NCBI GenBank assembly: GCA_964567125.1
Contig: CAZMLC010000034.1
Span: 1 to 27,682, forward strand
Length of the DNA: 27,682 nt
Direction: 5' to 3'
Origin: CAZMLC01 sp964567125
GTDB taxonomy: Bacteria; Verrucomicrobiota; Kiritimatiellia; RFP12; UBA1067
In this document: positions 7,555-14,685 of the stretch, piece after piece
Position numbering within the stretch: position 1 is the stretch's first letter
How the letters are laid out: each line of letters opens with the position of its first letter
Notes under the pieces: model-generated
What the model was told of the DNA's origin: nothing
What the model saw: the letters and a program-made list of their open reading frames with translations, nothing else
Databases searched by the model: none
Program-made: the position numbers and the translations under genes

Positions 7555-8317
7555 TTACCCCGCATGGAGCGCCGCGCAGAGGCGATTCGACCACTCGGCC
7601 ATGGCGCTTTCGCTGATCGGCGCTTGAGGGCAGATCGCGTCGAAACCGTGCATGGCTCCGGGAAACAGGTGGCATTCCGTGCGCACGGCGGCGCGATGGA
7701 GCATATCCGCCCAATTCAGCGTCGTGTCGCGCGAGGGATCGATCTGTCCAACGCAGGTATAGGTGGCGGGAAAGGCGTACCAATCGGTTTCGAGGTAGGG
7801 ATCCATGTATTTGGAGTCGCCGGTAAAGGCCTGACGATAGTGTTTCCAGAAATTGCGCAGCTGGAGGGCATCCATCAAGGGCGGTTCAAAGGTGGCGTTG
7901 AGCGACGGGACGCTCATGGCTTCATCGAGCATGGGATAGATCGCGAGGAGGAACTTGATCGGATGGATCGCATGGTCGCGTAGGCGCAGCGTCAGGGCGA
8001 TGGCCAGATTGGCGCCGGCGCTGGCGCCTCCCAGCGCGATGCGGTGCGGATCGATCGCCCACGATGNNNNNNNNNNNNNNNNNNNNNNNNNNNNNNNNNN
8101 NNNNNNNNNNNNNNNNNNNNNNNNNNNNNNNNNNNNNNNNNNNNNNNNNNNNNNNNNNNNNNNNNNCGGGATGCGATGCGCGTTTACGAATCGCTGCACC
8201 GAGGGCCAGCATTTTGCGAAATTCGAGGATAGCATCGAGCCCGCTGCTTTTTAAGGCAGGCATTCTGCGAATCAAACGGCTTAAGTCAGGATCAAGATGT
8301 TCAAGGGTATAGTGCAT
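7555..8317 (-). CDS. HSL-family alpha/beta hydrolase (esterase/lipase-like), interrupted by the assembly gap
   Basis: Probable carboxylesterase of the hormone-sensitive-lipase group. The 5' part (8317-8167) gives 50 residues starting MHYTLEHLDPDLSRLI, like the N-terminal cap of this family. After the 100-N gap the frame ending at 7555 gives 170 residues with the nucleophile elbow GGASAGANLA (usual GDSAGGN), a DP...D block (QIDPSRD) supplying the catalytic Asp, and GAMHGFD with the catalytic His. The HGGG oxyanion-hole motif should lie inside the gap. With exactly 100 bases the two parts are out of frame; a gap that is a multiple of three would join them. There is no signal peptide, so it is probably cytoplasmic. 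Whether the gene is intact in the organism cannot be told from this assembly. Confidence 0.8.
8067..8166. other. Assembly gap of 100 N
   Basis: Exactly 100 consecutive unknown bases, the conventional placeholder for a scaffold gap of unknown length. It falls inside the alpha/beta hydrolase gene. Comparison with the family suggests that roughly 80-95 residues (about 240-290 bases) are missing, in a multiple of three. Confidence 0.98.
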
Positions 8318-8348
8318 ACGGTTTGTTCTATGGTGATCACTGATAAAG

Positions 8349-8354
8349 AGTATA
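8349..8354 (-). promoter_or_regulatory. Extended -10 promoter element for the alpha/beta hydrolase
   Basis: Minus strand TGCTATACT, an extended -10 box (TATACT at 8349-8354) with only a weak TTTATC -35 17 bases upstream. Initiation near 8342 would leave a ~25-base leader before the ATG at 8317. That leader has no Shine-Dalgarno but contains a GTGATCAC palindrome. Confidence 0.5.
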
Positions 8355-8424
8355 GCATGCCGGGGCAGCGGGATAAAAACGAAAAGTGAGGGCGAACGTG
8401 TTGATAGAACCAAATATGTTTGGC

Positions 8425-8443
8425 CTTCTGTGAGCAACAGAAG
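8425..8443. repeat. Hairpin CTTCTGT-N5-ACAGAAG
   Basis: Perfect 7-bp inverted repeat with a 5-base loop in the intergenic space between the RND pump and the hydrolase. There is no U-tract on either strand. The same arms recur as a hairpin at 25380-25399. Confidence 0.5.
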
Positions 8444-8454
8444 CCGCAGTTCAT

Positions 8455-8482
8455 TTTACCGCACTTTTAGAAGTGCGGTAAA
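8455..8482. terminator. Perfect 12-bp inverted repeat downstream of the RND operon
   Basis: TTTACCGCACTT (8455-8466), loop TTAG, AAGTGCGGTAAA (8471-8482). It is the most stable hairpin in the 199-base intergenic region and lies 35 bases past the RND pump stop codon, so it probably ends the efflux operon transcript. There is no strong U-tract. The arms contain AAGTGCGGT, identical to the Haemophilus-type DNA uptake core sequence. Confidence 0.55.
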
Positions 8483-8516
8483 GCGTGCGGAGGCTTGAAA
8501 ATAGAGGGTGTTTTTG

Positions 8517-11500
8517 CTATTTCGAGCGAGGATTATGCGTTTCGGCGTGTGTCGATTTGCGCGTAAAAAGAGTGTAGCAAAGGGGCAGCACGGTGACAGT
8601 CAGAAGGCCAGCCACAATGACGCCGCCGACAGAGGCAATGCCGATGCCGATGCGGTTCTCGGAACCCAGCCCGCTGTCGAGCGCGAGTGGGATCATGCCG
8701 AGCCCGGATGCCAGCACGACCATCAGCACGGGCCGGAATTGATCAATCAGTGCCTCGAACATCGCTTCGCGTTTAGGACGTCCTTGCTGGATGAATTGCT
8801 GCATTTTATCCACAATCAAAATTGCGGCGTTCACCACGATGCCAATCAACATCAGGATGCCGAGCAGGACAAGGATATTAAAATTGTTTCCCGTAAGCAC
8901 AAGCGCCAACAGGACGCCGATCAATCCCATGGGCAAGGTGATCAGGACGAGGAAGGGACGGCTCCATGACTCAAGGATCGCGCACAGCGTCAGGAAGGTG
9001 AGAAACGCCGCAAGCAGGATGGCTTCGGCGAAATCAACATTCGTATCGGCCATGCGTCGACCGTCACCGCCGACTTCGAACTGATACCCGTCGGGCAGCA
9101 TGTTCTGCGCCTGAATTTTTGCGAGCAAGCGTTGCGCAACGCTGCTCATGGAAATGCCAGCCTGGATATCGCCCAGAATTTTTGCACCGCGCACTTTGTT
9201 GTAGCGATAAATTTGAAGAGGGGCTTTGGATTCTGTGACGGTGGCAACCGCCTCTAAAGGAATCGGTTTTCCAGGCTCCGCCGGCAGCAGGAATTGACGG
9301 ATTTGTTCCTTGCCTGGCTCCTCTGCGAGTTTCACACGGATTTTATAGGTGCGGTCGCCGCGGCGGTAATCAGCGACTTGCAGGCCATCGATGTTGGCGC
9401 GCACTACCATGGCCAGATCAGAAGGCAGGACCTTTAGGTCAGACATCACAGGCCGGTTCGGCTGGATGCGGATCTCCGGTTTTAGATCGCGCATGGTGCT
9501 TTCAATTGAATCCATGCCGTGGATGCTCGAACCACTACGGACGATCGTTGATGAGACGGTTGCAAGCGTGTCAAGATCATCGCCGGTCAGGATGTATTCC
9601 AGACCATACGCGCGGAAACCTAAACTGTTTAAGACGCCTACATTGACGCGGCAATCGGTCTCCTGAGCGAGTAAGGCGCGGATTTCCGTGCAGCGCTGCA
9701 AGGTCGTCCAGTGTCGTGCGGATTTCGGCGTGAGGAAAAGCTCAATCTGGCTGAGATAAACGCCCGTGTCCGCCTGGCCCGTCGCCGCAAGGGCTTTGCC
9801 AACCGTGACGAGCGTCTTGACGTTTCCCTCCATGGAGCTGAGTTTTTGGGCAATGGTTTCTGTGCGTTGGATGGTGTTGTTGAGCGCGTAATACGGAGGC
9901 ATTTCCAAGCGGACGGTAATGCGCGCCTGATCTTCAAGTTCTATAAAGTTGAATCCAATGCGCGATCCAGACCAGTAAAGGGTTGCCATGAAGGCCGCCG
10001 CAAACCCAGCTACAAGCAGTATGTTGACCGTGCGATACGCCGCAAGTCGACGCAACAGACGGGCGAGTCCCGTGCCGAAAGATTCGAGCAGACCGTCGAC
10101 CTTTTTCGCGCTGCGCGACAAAAGCGTTTGACGGCGCTGGCTGGCAGGCTTGAGGAAGAGCGCGGAAAGAATCGGCGTTAAGGTGAAGCTGATGAAGATC
10201 GAGACCGCGTTGACGATCAAGGTGGTGACTGCGAACGGGACGAGAAAACGGCCGGCAATGCTGGTCATCATGGCAATCGGGAACATCACGACGACATTCG
10301 TTCCCGCAGAGGCAAGGACGGCAACCGTCATTTCCGACGTGCCAGTGCGCGCCGCTTCCCAGCGGTCATGCAGTGTTTCGAGTTTGGAGACGATGTTTTC
10401 CAGTACGACGATTGAGTTTGAGACCAGTACGCCGGTCGAGAGCCCGATCGCCATCAGGGTGACCATGTTGAGCGTCTGATCGAAGATTTTCATGAAAAAG
10501 AGGCTGATCACCATCGTGATCGGCATGGTGATGGCCACGATAAGGGTTGTCGGGACGTTGAACAAGAAGATGAAGAGAATGCCGGCACAAAGCAGGATCG
10601 CGAAGTAAACGCTCGTCAAGGTCGAGTCAATGACCTCCGTGATCATAATGGCATCATCGGAGACCCACTCGAGTTGCATGCCGCCGGGGAGATGGGGTTT
10701 GACTTCCATGAAGCGTTTGCGCGTCTCGTTGACGACCGCGACCGTGTTGCCCTCACCTTTTTTGACAACTTTCACAATGATGCCGGTTCGGCCATCCAGC
10801 GTCGCGCGTTCCCGGATCTCCTTGGCGGCTTGCCGCACCGTGCCAATGTCGCGCAATTTGATGCGTGCACCTTGCGCGCTGGCGATTTCAACGGCGCTGA
10901 TTTCGTCGACGCTTTGGTACTCCGCATCGAAACGCACGGAGATCTCATTGCCCTGTTCGCGGACATTTCCCGAAGGCAGGTTCAGGATGCCGCCCTGCAC
11001 CGCCTTGCAGACATCCATGGAGGAGAGCCCGGCCGCAGCGAGGCGCGCGCGATCAAGTTCAATCCAGATTTCGCGTTCATTGCCGCCAATGACACGGACT
11101 TCGCCCACACCGCTCACAGATGAAAACCGATCGGAAAGGCGGTTCTTGGCATATTCGTAGAGATCGTTGACGGGCAGGTCTCCCGTTAGGAAAAGCGTGA
11201 CCACGGGCGCGGCATTGATGTTGATTTTCTGAATGACCGGGCGATCCGCGCCTTTGGGTAAGTTGGCGAGAATGGTGTCGACTTTCTCGCGGATATCCTG
11301 CGCGGCGATATCGATGTTAATGCCAAGGTTAAATTCCAGTTGAATGCGGCTGATATTCTCCATGCTGGACGATTCGAGGGTCTTGAGACCGTCGATGCCG
11401 GAAACGGCATCCTCGATGCGTTTCGTGATATCTTTTTCAATATCCTGGGAGGAGGCGCCAACCCATGTTGTGACAATCACCGCATAAGGAATGGAAACAG

Positions 11501-11615
11501 AGGGCATCTGTTCGACCGGTATTTTGCGATACGAATTCAGCCCCAGTGCAATCAGCGCAATGAGCAGGCAGGCCATGGCGATTGGACGTTTTGTAGATGC
11601 GTGTGCGAGAAACAT
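8517..11615 (-). CDS. RND-superfamily (HAE1/AcrB-like) efflux pump, inner-membrane subunit
   Basis: A 1032-residue trimeric inner-membrane transporter expected to export hydrophobic compounds through the fusion protein and outer-membrane factor encoded just upstream. It has full AcrB-like architecture: TM1 at about 12-30, periplasmic porter domain 31-330, TM2-6 at about 335-490, TM7 at about 530-548, second periplasmic domain to about 860, TM8-12 to the end. An internal two-fold repeat is obvious. It is unusual because the TM4 motif is GVLVSNSIVVLENI (S399, N400), where AcrB has two Asp, and TM10 is IGIVVNAAILIVD (N929), where AcrB has Lys. The TM11 Thr position appears to be Ile. The pump is last in a four-gene operon, 23 bases after the fusion-protein gene. 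Substrate is unknown. Confidence 0.92.
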   Translation of the reverse strand: MFLAHASTKRPIAMACLLIALIALGLNSYRKIPVEQMPSVSIPYAVIVTTWVGASSQDIEKDITKRIEDAVSGIDGLKTLESSSMENISRIQLEFNLGINIDIAAQDIREKVDTILANLPKGADRPVIQKININAAPVVTLFLTGDLPVNDLYEYAKNRLSDRFSSVSGVGEVRVIGGNEREIWIELDRARLAAAGLSSMDVCKAVQGGILNLPSGNVREQGNEISVRFDAEYQSVDEISAVEIASAQGARIKLRDIGTVRQAAKEIRERATLDGRTGIIVKVVKKGEGNTVAVVNETRKRFMEVKPHLPGGMQLEWVSDDAIMITEVIDSTLTSVYFAILLCAGILFIFLFNVPTTLIVAITMPITMVISLFFMKIFDQTLNMVTLMAIGLSTGVLVSNSIVVLENIVSKLETLHDRWEAARTGTSEMTVAVLASAGTNVVVMFPIAMMTSIAGRFLVPFAVTTLIVNAVSIFISFTLTPILSALFLKPASQRRQTLLSRSAKKVDGLLESFGTGLARLLRRLAAYRTVNILLVAGFAAAFMATLYWSGSRIGFNFIELEDQARITVRLEMPPYYALNNTIQRTETIAQKLSSMEGNVKTLVTVGKALAATGQADTGVYLSQIELFLTPKSARHWTTLQRCTEIRALLAQETDCRVNVGVLNSLGFRAYGLEYILTGDDLDTLATVSSTIVRSGSSIHGMDSIESTMRDLKPEIRIQPNRPVMSDLKVLPSDLAMVVRANIDGLQVADYRRGDRTYKIRVKLAEEPGKEQIRQFLLPAEPGKPIPLEAVATVTESKAPLQIYRYNKVRGAKILGDIQAGISMSSVAQRLLAKIQAQNMLPDGYQFEVGGDGRRMADTNVDFAEAILLAAFLTFLTLCAILESWSRPFLVLITLPMGLIGVLLALVLTGNNFNILVLLGILMLIGIVVNAAILIVDKMQQFIQQGRPKREAMFEALIDQFRPVLMVVLASGLGMIPLALDSGLGSENRIGIGIASVGGVIVAGLLTVTVLPLCYTLFTRKSTHAETHNPRSK

Positions 11616-11638
11616 AGTGTCAATCCCTCAAAATAGGG

Positions 11639-12736
11639 TTAACGAACAGAGACGTGCATGCCCTCTTCCAGCTGGGACTGGCCCTCGATAACGACGGCCT
11701 CGTTGGCTTGCAGCCCTTCGGTGATCTCGGTCCAACCTGAATTCTCGAGGCCTGTTTTAACTTTGCGCAGGCGCGCCTGCTGGCCGGCAACGGTAAAGAC
11801 GCAGGATGCATTGTTGCGCAAAACAATGGCGGCGGTCGGAACTCCGATGCCTTTTTGCGTTGCGAAGACAACGGTGATATCGACCATGGCACCTGAAACA
11901 GCCTGGTCCGACTGCAGTATCCCGCGGATCTCAAAGGTACGCAAAAGCGGATTGATCGAGGGGTTGCGGCGCGTAATCGTGAAGAAGCCTGCGTCGCGTC
12001 CTGCAAGAAAGGCGCGCGCCTGCGTTTTTCCTTCCACGATGTCGCTGTAATAGTGTGCCGGCAGGTACGCGATCGCTTCGATGACGCGCGGGTCCTCAAG
12101 CGTGACGATGCGCGTGCCTGGTGTAACGAGTTCCCCCGGTTCATGGGCGCGCGCGGTAATGACGCCTGTCAGCGGTGCAATGCCGGTTGAATCGGCAAAA
12201 TTCTTTTTGGCGATCGCAACCGAGGCAGTGGCCTGTCCGAGCTGGGCCTGTGCAAGCGCCAGCTGCGCAATGGCCTGCCGGCTCTTGGTCTGGTAGAGTT
12301 CAAACTCATTGTCGGTCACGCGCAGTTCATCGTGAAGCCGTTTGAAGCGCGCAGAGTCGCGCGTCGCCTTTTCCTCCGCAATGCGCGCAACCTCCACTGC
12401 GGCTTGGGCAACGGCTTCTTGCTGTTCGGCCGCCGTGAGCGCGTTTTTGAGTGTGACTGGATCGATTTGGAAGAGCACGGTCTTACCTGCTTCGACGCGA
12501 TCACCCACATCGACAGGCAGAGCTGTGATGCGGCCTGCGACCTGCGCGGAGACGATCGCGAAGTGCTTCGCCTGCAGGGTGCCCTGCACCGTGATGCGGC
12601 GTTCAAAGGTGCGTGGAGCAGCACGCTCTGTTTTAATCGTCAGCGGTTTGGTCGCAGTCTCTGCTGTGTTTTCTTTTTGCTTATCGCACCCAGTGAGAAG
12701 GCCGGCGAGGAGCATCATTCGCACGATCTGTTTCAT
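11639..12736 (-). CDS. RND efflux membrane-fusion (periplasmic adaptor) lipoprotein
   Basis: 365 residues, HlyD/AcrA family. The N-terminus is a lipoprotein signal with lipobox LLTGC (C17), so it is anchored to the inner-membrane outer face. It follows the standard order: first half of the barrel-sandwich domain (about 48-95, ending GDRVEAGKTVLFQIDP), a helical hairpin rich in Ala/Gln/Glu (about 96-165), the second lipoyl half (GVITARAHEPGELVTPG, about 182-200), a beta-barrel domain (about 210-285), and a membrane-proximal domain to the end. It bridges the RND pump to the outer-membrane factor. It lies 16 bases downstream of the outer-membrane factor gene and 23 bases upstream of the pump gene. 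Its length matches the family. Confidence 0.92.
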   Translation of the reverse strand: MKQIVRMMLLAGLLTGCDKQKENTAETATKPLTIKTERAAPRTFERRITVQGTLQAKHFAIVSAQVAGRITALPVDVGDRVEAGKTVLFQIDPVTLKNALTAAEQQEAVAQAAVEVARIAEEKATRDSARFKRLHDELRVTDNEFELYQTKSRQAIAQLALAQAQLGQATASVAIAKKNFADSTGIAPLTGVITARAHEPGELVTPGTRIVTLEDPRVIEAIAYLPAHYYSDIVEGKTQARAFLAGRDAGFFTITRRNPSINPLLRTFEIRGILQSDQAVSGAMVDITVVFATQKGIGVPTAAIVLRNNASCVFTVAGQQARLRKVKTGLENSGWTEITEGLQANEAVVIEGQSQLEEGMHVSVR

Positions 12737-12752
12737 GAATCAAAACCTCCGC

Positions 12753-14114
12753 TTATTCGGGTAAGGCTGTTAAGCCCATGGCCAGTTCGAGATTGGAGAG
12801 TGCAATGCGTTCAAGATAGGACGCCTGCAGAAAACGGATTTGCGCGGCATCCATCTCCGCGCGCACATCCAGGGCATCGCTCAGTGGAATAAGACCCTCT
12901 TTAAGGCGGGCCTCATAATCCGCAAGTTTGTTTTGTGATACGGTAAAAGCCGCTTGCGCTAGGCGCGCAGTCTCCGTAGCGTCACGCCAGGCCGCGTCGG
13001 CCGCAACGACGCGGACAATCACAGAGAGGAAGGTCCGTTCGCGTTCGAGTTCACTGACCGTCTTCGCAGCCTTTGCCATGCGCAGCTTGTTGACATTTTC
13101 AAACCCTTTGAAAATGGTCCATGAGGCGGAAAAACCCGCCAGCCAGATTTGCGTGGGGACAAGCTGGTTGAGACTGTCGAGGTTCACCCAGTCATATTCG
13201 GCAACAGCACCCACAACCGGCAGAAAACGGGCAAAGGCCAGCCGGACCTGATTTTCGCGCATGACGATCATGCGGTCGGCGATTGCAAGTTCAGGGTGGA
13301 TTTCCAATGCTTTCAATACGCGTGCTTCACAGTCGCCTTGCGGAATCTTTTGCGGCGGAAGATCCGGGGCGAGTGTCAACGGCGCAAGCGGGGAAAGCCC
13401 CATGGATTGCAGTAATTCCGCGCGCAACGTGCCGATCTTGCGTTGCGCCGAGTCGAGGTCATTCTTGTGTGAGAGGACGAGCAGGTGGGCGCGTTCCTGT
13501 TCCCAGGGGCGGATAAAGCCTTCGCGTGCCAATCCCTGTATACGGTTCGTCAACGCGATGGATGCTGCGAGCTGCGATTCCAGCGCGCGCACCAGCTCTG
13601 TTTGAACGAGCAGTTTATAGCCATTGACCGAGACCTGCAACGAGAGGTTCTGCCGCGTATAGGCGGAGACAAGCTTAGATGAGATATAGCCATCTTGGGC
13701 AGCGCCAAAGAGGAACCACGTGGTCGGAGCAAAGAGCGGCATGCTGATGCTGACAGCCTGCGCGTTGAACTGGTCTGCCAGCGGAGTACCAGCGGGAAGA
13801 GGTCCAAAGCCGACGATGCCAGCGGACGCTTTGACTTCTGGAAGAAAAGTTGAAAACGTTGTGTCGCGGTTGAGCCGGGCCAACTTCTGCTCTAAGTCGG
13901 ACTTGCGCACGGTATAACTGTTCGTCATAGCGATGTGTATGCACTCATCAAGCGTCAACGGGTTCTTGAGAAACTGCTGTTCAAGATGGGCGAGGTGGTT
14001 GGTAAAGGATTGCGTCTGTTCACGACGCTCCTTCTCGGGATCGATGGAGGCACAGCCGGAAAAGAGGCTGATCGCCAGCAGTCCCGCGAACAAAAGAGAA
14101 CGCGTGCGGCTCAT
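12753..14114 (-). CDS. Outer-membrane efflux lipoprotein, TolC/OprM family
   Basis: 453 residues. The signal peptide ends in lipobox LFSGC (C21), so it is a lipidated outer-membrane channel like OprM. The OEP repeat opens with LTLDECIHIAMTNSY at about 57-71. The protein has two tandem OEP-type halves with long amphipathic helices that form the periplasmic tunnel, including the late pattern DALDVRAEMDAAQIRFLQA typical of the second half. The ATG overlaps the MarR stop (ATGA), which indicates translational coupling. Placing the outer-membrane factor directly after the regulator and before the adaptor is a less common gene order than adaptor-pump-channel. Confidence 0.9.
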   Translation of the reverse strand: MSRTRSLLFAGLLAISLFSGCASIDPEKERREQTQSFTNHLAHLEQQFLKNPLTLDECIHIAMTNSYTVRKSDLEQKLARLNRDTTFSTFLPEVKASAGIVGFGPLPAGTPLADQFNAQAVSISMPLFAPTTWFLFGAAQDGYISSKLVSAYTRQNLSLQVSVNGYKLLVQTELVRALESQLAASIALTNRIQGLAREGFIRPWEQERAHLLVLSHKNDLDSAQRKIGTLRAELLQSMGLSPLAPLTLAPDLPPQKIPQGDCEARVLKALEIHPELAIADRMIVMRENQVRLAFARFLPVVGAVAEYDWVNLDSLNQLVPTQIWLAGFSASWTIFKGFENVNKLRMAKAAKTVSELERERTFLSVIVRVVAADAAWRDATETARLAQAAFTVSQNKLADYEARLKEGLIPLSDALDVRAEMDAAQIRFLQASYLERIALSNLELAMGLTALPE

Positions 14115-14569
14115 CGATCACCTCCTTGGGTGTCCAGTAGGGTGATAGCTGTCATTAATTTTGTGAGCAGCGTGCGAAGCGTTTGGAATTCCTCCTGCGT
14201 AAACGCAGCAAAAGCCTGCGCTTCGAAATGCAGCAGATCGTCGAGAATGTTTTTTGCCTGTTTGCGCCCTTTTGCTGTGAGCACGATGATTTTTTTGCGG
14301 CGATCATTTGGATGGGGTTGACGCGTTGCCAGGGTATCGCGTTCAAGGGCGTCGAGCGTAAAGGTCATGCTTTGCCGGGGAATGAAAAGCGCATCAGCCA
14401 GTTGGGCGGGTTCAGTCAGCTCAGGATGGATGTAGAGATGGACCAGCGATGCAGCGATGGAAAATGGCATGCCTTTGCGTGAGAGGTGCTGGACGACCGC
14501 TTGGTCAATCGTGCGCCAGGTTTTGAGTAGGCTGTCGGGTGGAATAGATGGCGTTTTGAGCGTTGACAT
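14111..14569 (-). CDS. MarR-family transcriptional regulator of the efflux operon
   Basis: 152 residues. It contains a winged-helix DNA-binding region: recognition-helix region LADALFIPRQSMTFTLDALE (about 57-76) and a wing with NDRRKKIIVLT (88-98), matching the MarR DxRxKxxxLT signature. The flanking helices suit dimerisation. It is the first gene of the marR-OMF-MFP-RND operon and overlaps the next gene by 4 bases, so it is very probably an autorepressor. An inverted repeat over its own promoter is the likely operator. The ribosome site GAGGA lies 6 bases before the ATG. The inducing ligand is unknown, probably a phenolic or a pump substrate as in other MarR proteins. Confidence 0.93.
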   Translation of the reverse strand: MSTLKTPSIPPDSLLKTWRTIDQAVVQHLSRKGMPFSIAASLVHLYIHPELTEPAQLADALFIPRQSMTFTLDALERDTLATRQPHPNDRRKKIIVLTAKGRKQAKNILDDLLHFEAQAFAAFTQEEFQTLRTLLTKLMTAITLLDTQGGDR

Positions 14570-14593
14570 GCTAAATCCTCGTGTTGTTCGGAA

Positions 14594-14621
14594 TCAGATA
14601 ATACTAAATGGGACTATCTGA
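14594..14621. promoter_or_regulatory. Probable MarR operator (inverted repeat)
   Basis: TCAGATA (14594-14600) is exactly mirrored by TATCTGA (14615-14621). Extending the arms to 9 bases leaves 8 of 9 pairs complementary. It covers the -10 box and whole spacer of the marR promoter, as expected for repression by occlusion. Confidence 0.6.
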
Positions 14622-14627
14622 AAGCAA
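14598..14627 (-). promoter_or_regulatory. sigma70-type promoter of the marR-efflux operon
   Basis: Minus strand TTGCTT (14622-14627), 18-base spacer, TATTAT (14598-14603). Transcription would start near 14591, about 22 bases before the marR ATG. Confidence 0.6.
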
Positions 14628-14685
14628 TCGTAAACGAACGACGAAATAACGATGCCTATTTATGCAGTAGATCTGCGCTGCTGCG

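Noticed and set aside
4080..8317. A single polysaccharide-utilisation operon of glycosidase and hydrolase
   Set aside because: Each gene has its own predicted promoter and there is no transporter or SusCD-type pair, so a formal utilisation locus is not supported.
8318..8516. Search for a tRNA or small RNA gene in the largest intergenic region
   Set aside because: Only two short hairpins are present. There is no cloverleaf, TTCRA arm or CCA end.
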